DNA of 64,000 nucleotides, from positions 19,801,001 through 19,865,000 of the forward strand of contig NC_134427.1 of assembly GCF_030867145.1 (NCBI RefSeq), given 5' to 3'. Source of the stretch: Opisthocomus hoazin (Eukaryota > Chordata > Aves > Opisthocomiformes > Opisthocomidae). Positions 1 through 43,231 of this stretch are shown here, piece after piece; the stretch's first letter is position 1; every line of letters begins with the position of its first letter. Made by a program: the position numbers and the translations under genes. Below the pieces are notes generated by a model. It was not told the origin of the DNA. It saw only the letters and a list, made by a program, of their open reading frames with translations, and searched no databases.

Positions 1-31596
<31,596 letters not shown>

Positions 31597-32425
31597 CGTC
31601 TTGGAGAACGTTTATAAAACAGTTGAAAATTCCTAAGATGCACTGTCTTCCAGCTGCAACAATGGTGCTACTGTGCAGAAAGAAAAGAAAAAACAAATCC
31701 AAACTGTTTTAACCGTGCAAATTTAAGTGTACCTCACTCGTGCCAAACGAAGGGTTGTTTGGTACATATCTGACAACCGGACTCAGATGAAAGAATTGAC
31801 CTCTTGGAAACAACGAAGAACACTTGAGGTTCAGAAAGGATCAGAAGATGAAATTTTTCATTTCTCTCCCCGTACCAAAATGGCACCTTTTTGATCAACC
31901 AAGAGAAGAAAGAAAAACGCGACGCACTGAGTATGTTTAAAATAACAAGACTGCAGTTTTGAAAAACATTTTTCATGGTGCTACTAACCTTACTGTATCC
32001 CAGGTTTTTAATATGAAATTTTAAGCTTATTTCTCTTTGTAAGTAATGAAATGTGTATATTGTGTAAACACCTTTTTAGTTGAAACTTTTGGTCATTTAG
32101 AAACAAACCAGACTGACATAAAAATGCTTATATCTAAAATTAAAACATACAGCAGTATTTTATTATGAAACTTGTGGTACAGAGAGAATTTACCCCTTAT
32201 GCCAGTTTATTCAATAGTTCATTTCCTTCCTCGGTCGCCAACCTGATGTATTTTGGGGAATGCGCAATTATTCTGAAGTCATTTTGATCAGGGTTTTCAA
32301 TGTTGTACACCATGCTATTGGTGGTTTTATTTGTGCTTAGAAATCCCAATCCACTTGAAAAGGGTTTTTTGTATCTTGTGAAGACATGTGAAATAATTAG
32401 CCATATTCTATATCCTTCTTTTCTG

Positions 32426-32431
32426 AATAAA
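32426..32431 (+). terminator. COL4A5: Poly-A signal AATAAA, COL4A5 (proximal)
   Basis: AATAAA 830 nt after the stop codon, followed by a T/G-containing stretch (CAGTTTAGTCATCAGTTTGG). Good candidate for the main 3' end. Confidence 0.6.
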
Positions 32432-32592
32432 AGTCACATTCACAGTTTAGTCATCAGTTTGGTTTAACAGAACCTGTTCCTTGGGAATAGCCAGTTACCA
32501 AAGCATTGAAGATTACGCTTACGTGAAACCTCTACTCTGAAGTGGTGACATGCATCTTATCCAAAATAGTATACACGCTAAGAAACCTTCTG

Positions 32593-32598
32593 AATAAA
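32593..32598 (+). terminator. COL4A5: Poly-A signal AATAAA, COL4A5 (distal)
   Basis: Second AATAAA 167 nt downstream of the first, followed by GCTGGTGGAAACTG. Alternative or additional 3' end. Confidence 0.45.
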
Positions 32599-32615
32599 GT
32601 AAAGCATAAGCTGGT

Positions 32616-35600
32616 GGAAACTGATCTTCTCCTATTTACAAATTAATCTTTTAATCTTATGTGAATTTCTACACATCCACAATGTATTTACAGAATATAC
32701 AGCAACTCTTGTGTATGTATAGTTCACATACGGCCTTGAAAGATGGTGCATGCAGTCTTTCTGATGTCACTTTGTAAGAATCCTGCTGTGTATGTCTTAA
32801 AGAATGTCACTCCTTGTGCAGTAGCTGGAAAGTGATCACTTTTTGTACGCATGACTCTTCAGCTTCTCTGGTCAGCGCTGTTTGATTTACCCTTCTGTTT
32901 AAACAGAGCTCCCTGACAAAGCCAGACTATTTGCCAAGTGATGGTACTTCAGTATTTGCGTTGTATGTTGCCACCTCAACTATCAATACAACTTAACTTG
33001 TGCATTAACATATGGCTTTATACAGGTGAGGTGTATTTGTTTATTGACCACTGTAATTTATCTGCTAATGGCTATCCATTCTTACCTTTCAGTTATCGTT
33101 GTAAACACAGAGCATCAGAAATCGCCTTGCTTTCTGCACATTTGACAAAAGACATAGGACTGGTGACTGACCAGGTGGCAGTGATTTATACAGTGAGATT
33201 GGTGCTGATTTCAAAAGCTTTCAACTAAGTATGCAAGTGAAGTTCTTTAGTTTAAAATGCAAAACATTAATAGCTTAGTCTTTTTTCAATTAGCTGCAGT
33301 TATACATGTTGGTAGAGTGGGCAATGCAGCAGTGTGCATCCTTCACCTCATTTTATTTTGGTTTTCTGATGCATCTAGAAATAAACTGAACCGGCTGCTA
33401 CCTCCAAGTCAAGAACTTGTTACCAAGGCTGAAATAAAATAGTAAGTCTCCTCTTGTAAACACAAGCCCTTAACTTACTGCTGGCTCCCCAGAAGCCTAA
33501 AATGAACCTAGCAGCCTACCCCTAGCCCCAAAAAAGCAGAAGGGGAAAGGGCAGAACACATTTGTTCCAGTAGTGCATAAATGGTGCATCTTCCTAAGCT
33601 TTAAGCATCTCTTGCAGCACATAAAGCAAAGCCCACTGAATTGAAAAGAGAGGCAATCCCATTCCACTCTAAGGCAGCTAGCACCCAGAACAGCTAGTTT
33701 TGTGGCAGCTTTAGGTCCCAGACCTGCCAAGATGACGCAGAAAATGAAAATATGTGAGGGAGCTACGCTTGTGAAAGATATGTTCTCTGTTCTGTTCCTG
33801 TAGCTCTCACCCTGACCTGGAGGACAGCCCTGAACCGTAATCTGTTTCAGGCTGAACTTTCCAAATGGTCTGGTTTTTATTAAGAGAAAAGTGTCTAGAG
33901 AGGAAGCAGCAGAGATTCAAGAGATGTTGGTTTAATTCCCGTGGCACACTCTGTGCCTTAGAGCAGGTAAATCGCTTGACCTGGGTTGGATCGGAGTTAC
34001 TGATCTACAAAAGAAAGCATGGTTGTCATTTTCGCCTACTTCTTCTCAACTGCTTAGACTGTAAGCTCTTTGGGGCAGAGACACGGAGGGGGCTCAAATG
34101 TTGGTTTGGGCCTCTAGGTGCTATCCATCAGTATATAAATATTAAACTACAGGTAAAAGCTTGTCTTTGCAGATTTGTTATTAAAAAAGTAAAAAAAAAC
34201 GTGTTGAACATCAGAGCTTTACAATAGTCTTTGCCACAGCCTAAAGGTGCTCTGGCCCAGAACACCGCTTCTTCAGCTACCCCCAAGAACAAACCAGACT
34301 TCAGGAAAAAGAGCCTTAACTCACACGTTTCTTCCCTGACCGAATCATGTCAAATTAGCCCGGTTTAGTTAATCCTGAGCGGGAACCCAGCAGACAGCTG
34401 TATCTGGAAGCTGTACGGGGACAAGTTGCAGAGTGCGGCCACTCGAGGGCACCGCAGGGCTTTGGAAGCCGGCTGGGACAGGCACGCGGAGCTGCTGCAA
34501 GGCCCTGCACGCAGCCCTGACTTCAAGGGGACAAAAGCTCACTAGAAGGGGGAGCGCGGTTGCCTGTCTTTGCTCACTGCCCGGTTCTTGCAAGCTTGCT
34601 GCAGATGCTGTACGGTCAAGTGCAACTGGGCTGATGAGCGAAAAATGCTGTTCTCAAAAGGAATACAAGTTTGCAAAGCCTAGAAACAGTAACCTTATGC
34701 ATAACTTGTTTTTTAATGAGCATATGCTGCTCTAGTATTAAAAAACAGGAGTTCTGCTTCAGAGAGGCTTTTCAGTATCTTCCTTCGCTCTGCTGAGTCC
34801 TGTTATAATCCTTGACTAAAAGCAAAAAGCTTCCTTCAACCTCAAATTCATTGCTAAGGTGGGATGTAAACTTCTGAAACAATTCTGCAGTCAAAGTACG
34901 CCCTATAAACCAAAGTGGGCCCACAAAGCAGTGCAGCCACGGCTCTACACGGTGACCCGGACCGCGACACGCAAGCTTTCTGCTTCAGCAGCTCTCCACC
35001 ATGCAGCATCCCATCCTCTACCGTAAAGGTCAGGCCCCTCTATAGCAAGGATTTCTCGCATCAGAAAGTGCAGGAAATGCATATTTTTTAAAGTAGTTTC
35101 AGAATCTGAAAATGTGATATACTGAGTTTGCAAGCAACAAATGCTTGAGTTCTAAAATTTGATCTTCTGCAATTATTTTCTATATACTTTAATGCCTAGT
35201 TGAAGTATTTTGTAGTCAGTACTGCCTGAACTGTACAGCAGTGCCATCCCAGGGACACCACTGAGGGAAGGTCATTTTGCCAGATGTAGGACTGCACCGC
35301 AGTGAGCAGCATTGCATGTTTTTAACAGGTCCTTCGAGGAAAGTTACGCTTTAGACAACCCCGCGGTGCTGCTGGACACGTAATACTGCTCCTGCTCTGG
35401 CTGCTTCCACTGGCAGCACAAGCTGAAGACTACGCAAGAGACCAGAAGCAGGACGCTAGCGCTAATGCAAGGCGGCAGCAGCGAGGAGCTCCGGGGAGCA
35501 GTAACAGTGTTCCACATTTTAGATATAGGGTAGGTATCTACAACTATTAGCTTTTGAACAAAAGATTAACTCAACCCATTTTCAGCAGACAGGTGACCAC

Positions 35601-37890
35601 TGCCTAAGAACAGCCTGAGCTGGCGGCGAGGTGAGGAGTAACTGGTTAGTAAAGCAGGCAGACTGCTGTCTTTAGTAAGGGTACTCGCTACAGCCCACGG
35701 GTGGAGTGCAGAATGGCGGCTGAGGCTGCTGTGCCAACGAGCAGCTTCAGTACCCCCTGAGCTACAGCTCCTCACACTCAGTCTCCTAGAACCATAACGC
35801 TTCTTTAAAGAGTTTTAAATTAACTCAATAACTCAGAAGAAAACCAAAGAAACTGAGCTTGGTGTTTCTTTCACAAAAGCAGAGTCGGGGGAAGAAGTTC
35901 TTACCTCCCAGATACACACAGCAAATTCAGTGCTCCCGCTCTCCCCCGAGACACGTTGCTTTGCAACCCTTCATGGAAAAATGAGGGGAGAAACTGCTTT
36001 GTATCTGCGGGAACGCTATCGCTATAGCCAAAAGAGGATGGAGGGATGCAAAAAATGCAACAGATTGCACTGTTACCTGGTAACCCTGAAAAGGTCCTTC
36101 TTCCCTGCTGCGAACCTCTCGTCCCCAGTTACTTCACTATTTCCAGTACCATATTGCTCAGTGAGATGTGAGATCCCTTGGAACTGGTCAATGGATTTCA
36201 GAACAAAAGACTTTTACTGTGTATACCAGTGACTGTATTCAAATTCAGATAGGAAGTCTAACTTGCCTTCTGGTTTTAATTGAGGGCTTTCGCCGTGCTT
36301 CAGAAGCAAGAAGAGAGTTCTGCCAATGATTCACCCAAAGGGGGTTGAAAAATTAGTGCAAAACTATGCCCTCCAGTCCCCCCGCCCAGAAAAAAAATCC
36401 CCCTCGAGCAGTCAGCCCATTTCAGACCCAACGCGACATTCAGTCAAAGGTCTCTCCAAGCAGTTACTGTGAGACTGCTGCAACAGTCCTGACAGTGTTT
36501 GGATAATTTTCACTGTTTGTTTACTGCTGGTAGGGCTGTTTCTGCCATCTATAAGAAGCGCTGTTTTCTTTTTCTTCCCAATACAGGCTATAAAATGAGG
36601 CCCTGGCTAAGGGGGCTGGTTTATTTGAGGAAAACCCTATTCTGACAGCAAACTTGACTTTTACAGGGCACTGTTTTAATGCGCTACTCTGAGTAACAGG
36701 GCAAGAATTAAATTGGGTACTTTGAAAGAAAGAGAAGCCTGATCCAAGACATTTCACAGTGATCACCCGTATTTATGGAGATCATATATGCTCACATCTA
36801 TGGATGAAAACTCTTTCTACACAGAATTATTGACATATCCTTCATGTCAGTAAGGACTTTGAAAAGGCATTGTGTTTTGTTGCTATGTTCCAACTTCAGT
36901 TGTTTTTACAAGTGGGTGCATGACCTGAAATTACGAGATATCTATACGGGGTTTGCTTTTACATACCGAGACCTCATTTAACACATCTCAAAGCAAAGCA
37001 CTGCTACAAAACTGAAAACAGCAAGCCACGCTGCTTCCCTTCTACCCTGAACTCTGAAGACAGGAACCCACGCGATCCCACACCGCTAAAAATTCCTTCC
37101 AAGACTAGTACCTTTTGATCATGAAACTTCCATACCCGGTCACGGACAAAGTTATGAACAAAAAATGGCCACAGTTTTCCACATTTAAAGCAGAAAAGGA
37201 AAGTATCGGGCACTGGTATTTTTTTTCCTTCAGGACCTCAGTTGTTTACCAGCACTACGAATCTGAGACAGAGAAAACTTCTGGGTGTTTTGCTGTATGT
37301 TACCTTTCACACCAAGTGGCAGAGAAAACAGGACAGACTGGGAATCACTCCCCTGGAATACGCTAAAAGCTTCTCCAAACCTTCAGGGACACAGCGTGAC
37401 AAAACCACTGTAAGAAAAAAGCAGCCGCAGCAGGAGGAAACACGCTTCTGAGAGGAAAACACAAAACTTTGTTTAAAAATCAAACCCAGACATGGAGCTA
37501 CATGAACACGTATTTACTGCAAGTAGCTCTATGGAAAGCCAAGTCAGATAAATATAAACACTATACAGAGCTTCAAGCCAGTCTCCCAGAACCGCAAACG
37601 CGATGTGTTTTACAAAGAAAACAACATAACAATATTTACAATGGAAGACAAAGCCAGATCAATCAGCTCAACTTTAAAACAGATCTGTGAAGCAGAAATA
37701 GCAAATATAATGAACAGTTTCAACCATATATGTTTTAGTTTGTACAGACAATAACTGTCCAATATCAAATTAAATTTACAGGACAAACATTGTTCTATCA
37801 TTGGTATTTCTGTACTATACAGCAGCATAAACGGGTAGCTGGAAGGTAGTATATATAGTGATATGTTTTACATCACCTGAAAATGTTCTT
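32616..37890. other. Intergenic region between the convergent genes
   Basis: No convincing coding exon. It holds a MIR/L2-like remnant at about 33900-34150 and a further AATAAA at 33433. Between about 33.5 and 37 kb the + strand appears to change from T+G-rich to A+C-rich, the switch expected between convergent transcription units. Short open frames here lack codon structure or homology I recognise. Confidence 0.6.
33900..34150 (+). repeat. MIR/L2-like ancient SINE/LINE remnant
   Basis: ATCGCTTGACCTGGGTTGGA resembles a diverged MIR core. The tail TTAGACTGTAAGCTCTTTGG, followed by GGCAGAGAC, matches the L2/MIR-type 3' tail seen across amniotes, and TTTGGGCCTCTAGGTGCTAT follows. Assignment to an ancient CORE-SINE/L2 family is by eye. 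Confidence 0.5.
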
Positions 37891-37949
37891 CCAGCACAAT
37901 ACTGAATAAATTAGTTGCTGTAAACTAAGAGATTCAAAAAGATTGCATA

Positions 37950-37955
37950 TTTATT
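37950..37955 (-). terminator. IRS4: Poly-A signal (- strand), candidate IRS4 distal
   Basis: AATAAA on the - strand with another at 38010-38015; either could end a 1.9-2.0 kb 3' UTR. Confidence 0.35.
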
Positions 37956-38693
37956 ATGCCGTACCTATTAGTATTTGTACCACTATACTTGAGGTTACCC
38001 ATTTACTTATTTATTCAGCATTTAATAAATCAGTGCTGTATATTGTACAATGGCAGCCTCAGGGATCTAATAGGAAATAAGTACGTAACAAATTTCTTCA
38101 AAACAACCTTTTCCTTTCACATTAAATGTTTAGAACTGTCTTCATCCAAATTTTGATTTCTTAGAAAAGATGTAAAGCTTTATAAAAAGCTGTCTACATA
38201 TTGCATTCTTAATTTACGAGACCAAACAAAAGCTATATGGCAAGACAGTATCATGGTCTGTAAGAGTGGTCGTATTTTGAATTAGTGTACGTTTAGCAGC
38301 AACGAGTAACTGTACCAACTTAAACTCCTCTTCCAGAATCAAAACCAGGTCTGTGCTTTTAAACCCTGTCACAAGTTTTCCCTGTCACTAGACACTGCAT
38401 AAACTGATCGGTACCATGTTTCCAAAAAAAAAAAAGTCTTCATATTTTAGTGACATGTACATTTTAATACTACTCAAAAATAGATTTGGGTACACATCAC
38501 CAAACAATCAATGCTGACAGTGTCTCATTTGTTACACGAACTGTACCAGCAATGTCAAGGTTGTATGGTGGAGGTGAGGCAGCCTGACCATCAGTTGTAC
38601 AATATACACTGTGGAGGATTACCAGCTGTGTGGTGCAGTACAGCAGGAGGATTTGCATACCACTTCTAAACCCTTCAGTCATCGTCAGTGCCT

Positions 38694-38699
38694 TTTATT
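38694..38699 (-). terminator. IRS4: Poly-A signal (- strand), candidate IRS4 proximal
   Basis: TTTATT on the + strand, AATAAA on the - strand, 1.2 kb inside the candidate terminal exon. Confidence 0.35.
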
Positions 38700-41600
38700 A
38701 TGCATCGCATGTACCAACAACTAGTGTCATGCTCTTGAAGTTCATAGCAGTGTTAAAATCCTAAGTTCATTTCAACCCCAAAAAAAATTTCAGTACAAGA
38801 GTGAAGCACTTAAATTGTACAAAAATCAGGGCTTATTTTAAAAATGTCAAATAGTCATTGTTTGCATTTCCGTAAGTTGGATAAAGACAACTGATGAGCC
38901 GACATTTTACTTTTTTCCCCATTATGCCAGGAAGAAAGAACAAAAATAGTCCCAAACTAAAAGTGGGGCTTTGGTTGAAAGTAAGATCAATCAGGGGTGG
39001 TTTCCCTTTAACAAGCTACAGCTGAGAAATGTAATGCAGAAGTCACAAACGCTGGGTACAACTCTGCAGTTCTCTATTTGAATGCATGAACAAAAACCTC
39101 ATTTTACACAATTCGTATTTATAAACAAATATCTTGAGGGTAAGAACAAAAACAATCTACAAGACAACCAGCCCATTAATCCTACTTTGTACATACCAAA
39201 ATTCTGAGCAAAAAAAAAAAAAAAAATTCGGTTTAAGCTCTGACAGACATTTGATTTAAAATATTCTAGCCTATGATCAAGAAATACCTCTTGTACCATA
39301 AAAGCAAAACCTTAAAAAAAGAAAAAGAGGCAGAGGAGGTCTCTCCGTCTCAGACCAGTTCAGTCCCGCGGGTTCGCCCCCCACGCTCGTGTGCGCCTGT
39401 CCCTCCCTCCCTCCTTCCGCCCAGCCACCTGAAAAAATCCTGAACTGCCCAAGTATTTCTAAACAATACATGTTTTAAGCTAACCACTTGTTAATGTACC
39501 AGAGAAGCAAAACCCATGTTAAACAGACAATCAGAAACCAGCTTTGACTTCTCAGAATATAAATTAAAAAAACCAAAAAACATTAAAGGGAGAGGCAGGA
39601 GGAAGAAAGGGGCACACAGGGATCTCCCATCAGCATCCATGCTGCCTCCCGAATAGATAGGGCATGAAAGACCAAATTCCACCACCAAAGCACAGCTATG
39701 AAAAAAATCTCAATTCAAATTAATTCAACTGTAGAGAGCTGATGTCTATGAAGAAATTAATTAAAAGGATGTGTGTCTATGTCCGTGCTGGTGGAAATGA
39801 AAGTAGCCGGCTGGAGCTGAGCTTTGCTTCCAAAAGCACCACACAGTTTCTGGAGTTACCCGCAGAAAAGTCTTCTCTTCCAACAACGGTTTCCATGGCA
39901 ATGCCGTCAGTCTGGAAAGGAAGGAGGGGGGGGAAAAGTCAGTGACATTTGAAATGCAAGTTATATTGGGAAAAAATGTTTTTTGTAGTGAGAAGAATCC
40001 ATGGAGCCTCTCCATTGCAGAAGCGAGAGCTGCCGCCTGCCGAACACAGGCCCCTGGCATGGGCAGGGGCACTACCCAGTGACACCCCGCTCCGAAATCC
40101 GGAGCTGCCGAGCCCGACGCAGGCACCGAAGAGCCGCTGCCACCCCACAGCCGACACGTGGACGCCGGCCGGGAGCTCGGACCGCAGCCAGCACCGCGCT
40201 GCTAGCCCACGCGCCGCGGGGAGGATCAAAGCTTACAGCTACCCATCACCCGTTCCACTATCAGCATCTCATTTAACGAGATCTGGGTCCTCTCGGCGCG
40301 ACGGGTGATGCAGCAGAGGCCACTCCTAAGCACGCAGCGCAGGATGGGCGCGGAGCAGCTCTCCTCGCCCCCATGCAATTAAGGTTGTGGCGAACACTCC
40401 CATTCACAGCAGGCACGGAACTGCAACATAAACACTCCCTGCCGCTCCAGCTCCAAACAAGGAGTGGCAAGTCATGACAGCCGCGTGCCCTGTCCTCAAC
40501 TTTTCAGGAAAAAGCTCAATTTAGCTCTGATAAGAAACACCGCAGAGCATAGTTCTCCCTTTTTCAAGAAAGTGTCAGGAAAAGGCAACAGGTGGTACAA
40601 ACGCACACAGCTATGGCGGACAGCAACTTGTACTGCTGTCAGCAAGAACCAGCGGCTTCAAACTGACTGGAAAAGGCAAAATACGAAGCACTCGGTAAAA
40701 TGAGGGAGAAAAAAATCTGATCTGGTATCACAGAAAGATACAGTCGGGTGGCAAGGCAGAAGTGGAACCAGGAGACAGGATGACCTCAAAGCAGAACGCC
40801 AGCTCTGCCATTAGCCACACACATGCCCAGGTGCGAGCGACTCTTAACGGTTCCTAACACAGAAAAGCCTGGTGAAGGGATGCAAACGCTTTCTGCAGCG
40901 GCGGGAATGCCAGCTGAGGAAGACACGAACAGTCACTTTCCAGCTCACTACAAAACCCCCTCCACTCCCTAGAGAGCCAGTGCGAGCCCTGGTTTTCAGC
41001 CTGGAGGGGCACCACCAGCCACACCATCCGGTTACACCCTCTCCCAGCCCTGGCAGGCTGCCCTCTTCCACCAGCTTTGTCCTCTGGGCCAAGACTGCGG
41101 GCACTGTCCTCTGCCAGTCAGGTGGCTTTGGTCACCTTCTCTGCAAGGTCAGAGGTACGGGTCTGCGGGATCCAACTCCTGGTACTACAGGGAAAGAGGA
41201 GACAGCAGGTTGCTCTCATGGAGAAACAACAGCTGGGAAACCAGAACCACAGTCTACTTTTTCCCCTGGAAGCCACAGTACAAGCTCACTCGCTGCTCTG
41301 GGAGAGCTCGCTGCCGTTGAGAAGAACGGCGGCACGGGGAATACCTCACGACGAAGCACGGCGATGGCAGCATGGCCTGCTGGAATGAAAGAAGGGGTTT
41401 CGGAGCTTAATCCTGCCCGTGCTCTTCTGCAGGGTCACAAGGAAATCGGTTAAATCTCATTGCTAAAGAACGCAGAGTGCTCCACTACCTCTGCCACAGG
41501 AACATGCCGAGGAAAATGTGACCACCTACAGAACAACAAGCATTATGTATAATAACGCAAACCTGTATGTTCACTTACATAACCAAAGTACGCACACACA

Positions 41601-43216
41601 AACTCCACCCTGAGTTACAGCAGTTCTGCCTTCCGTCCAGCTAAAAACACTGTCCTTACAAAAGAATAAGAAAGAAAAAAAAATAAAGAATAAGAAAAGA
41701 ACAAAGCTCAGATGAGTTGCACGGAGCAGCCCTGCCCCTGCCACTGCGGCTGGGACAGCCCCAGCTCCAGGCACAGGCTGCCCACTGCGCGGGGGAGAGA
41801 GGCGAGACCCCGGCAGGGCTGGAAGCGTGCAGAGGGGTCCTTCAACCTCAGAGAACACTCGTTTGTATCCCTACACGACCCACACCAAGGTCTGGGTTGC
41901 CGAGTTTCATTTTTCAAACACATAGTGATTTCAAAAATACAGTGACTTGCTTTTCCACAATTTGAGGAAGAGACAGCCAAAATACACCCGCAAGTCAGGA
42001 ATCTCCATTTGTATTATTTCACAGACACTGTAAGATCACTACAAAAAGCTATTGCTCGTTACACACAGAGCGTGATGTGGTTAGCGATGGCTTGGTTTTC
42101 ACAAAAGCCAAGTGAAGCTATTATTTTTGAAATGCTTTTCCTCTTTAGAAAAATATTGTTTTGTTGTAGGACCAAAGGATGAAAATATGCACCACAGCTT
42201 GCAATGAATCACGCTCAGCAGTGCATGCAGGTCAAACACTAAAACGGGTAAAGCTTCTACACTAAACTTATATTCGGTAAAAGTTAACATTTACCAGCAT
42301 CCCCCACCCTTTCCTTGCTGTGGACCCACGAGCTTACATAAAAGGAACTTCAAAAACTGTCTCTGCTTTTGTCAGGACATTTTTCCTCCACGCCTAACAT
42401 GCCAGGCACACCTGAAAGCTGTTGGACAAGTTATTCTAATCTCTCCAAGCACATCCCCAAAACATTCTGAACGAAGAGCAAAGGCCCAGCCATTTGAACC
42501 AGACACTCCCACGTGGCAGAACTCAGTATTTAAACCTAAAACTTTTTGAAGACTTCCATGAACTGATGGAAAATTACATTTAAGATACTTCAAGAGGAAG
42601 AGCTTAAAAGCAAAAAAAAAAAAAAACCTGCTTAACTCCTAAGGTTGATTCTCTGAGCAAGCCTGACGTAAGTCAGAAGGCAGCGTGACAATCAGTTCTA
42701 AAGCAAGCTCACCAGGTACCTCTGATCAGAGCCCAGACCAACACAGATTAACCTGTAAGAAACCAGCAGAAAGCAGCCTCAACTAAGTGTCCCTACAGCT
42801 TATAAATTCCTTGGATGTCCTGACTCAAATACAGAGTTTTACACCAGCGTAACGGCAAGCTCCCTGCAGAACCCCTCCTTCCCGAAACTCTGTGCTTGTT
42901 AAACAAGGTCTCATTAATTTGTCCCCCCTTCTCCCCATGATTATAAACCGTACTTCAGCATGTTTCCTCTTCATTTTTAAGCTAAAAAAGAATTGTGGGA
43001 ACTGGAAATAAACACAAGGGAGTTTCACATAAACATTACCTACAAGCTGATAACAGTGTCATAAAGCCTTGAGTCTTTCAGACATGGAGTTATTGGTTGT
43101 CACCACTTCTCTAATCCCCTTATTAAAGCTGAAAATTTCAATACTGTAGCTGAAGCAGTACAGCTGGCTGGTGCCCTGAGTCATCAGCTCTTTTCTGGGA
43201 TAAAAGCATCAAGCAT

Positions 43217-43231
43217 TTATATATATATATA
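43217..43231. repeat. (TA)n dinucleotide run
   Basis: About seven TA units in the interval between the two genes. Too short for any functional inference. Confidence 0.8.

Larger units (their letters stand above)
31597..32615 (+). other. COL4A5: COL4A5 3' UTR (probable extent)
   Basis: AT-rich sequence after the stop codon with canonical poly-A signals at 32426-32431 and 32593-32598. The true cleavage site cannot be chosen from the sequence; 32450 and 32615 are both plausible. Confidence 0.6.
37930..39911 (-). other. IRS4: Candidate IRS4 terminal exon (last codon plus 3' UTR)
   Basis: On the - strand a textbook acceptor ends at 39912: branch-point-like CACTGAC, a 19-nt pure pyrimidine tract, then CAG. 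The exon would open ACTGA. Joined to the G left by a donor after 56879 it gives GAC TGA, one Asp codon then stop. To my knowledge IRS2 has the same arrangement (all but the last codon in exon 1), and IRS1 also has a distant 3' UTR exon. AATAAA on the - strand occurs at 38694-38699, 38010-38015 and 37950-37955. Not proven: the donor GTTCGT is weak. Confidence 0.45.

Noticed and set aside
39761-40126. 121-codon - strand frame overlapping the candidate terminal exon of IRS4
   Set aside because: It crosses the strong acceptor, has no domain-like composition and looks fortuitous; the short ACTGA reading fits the exon better.
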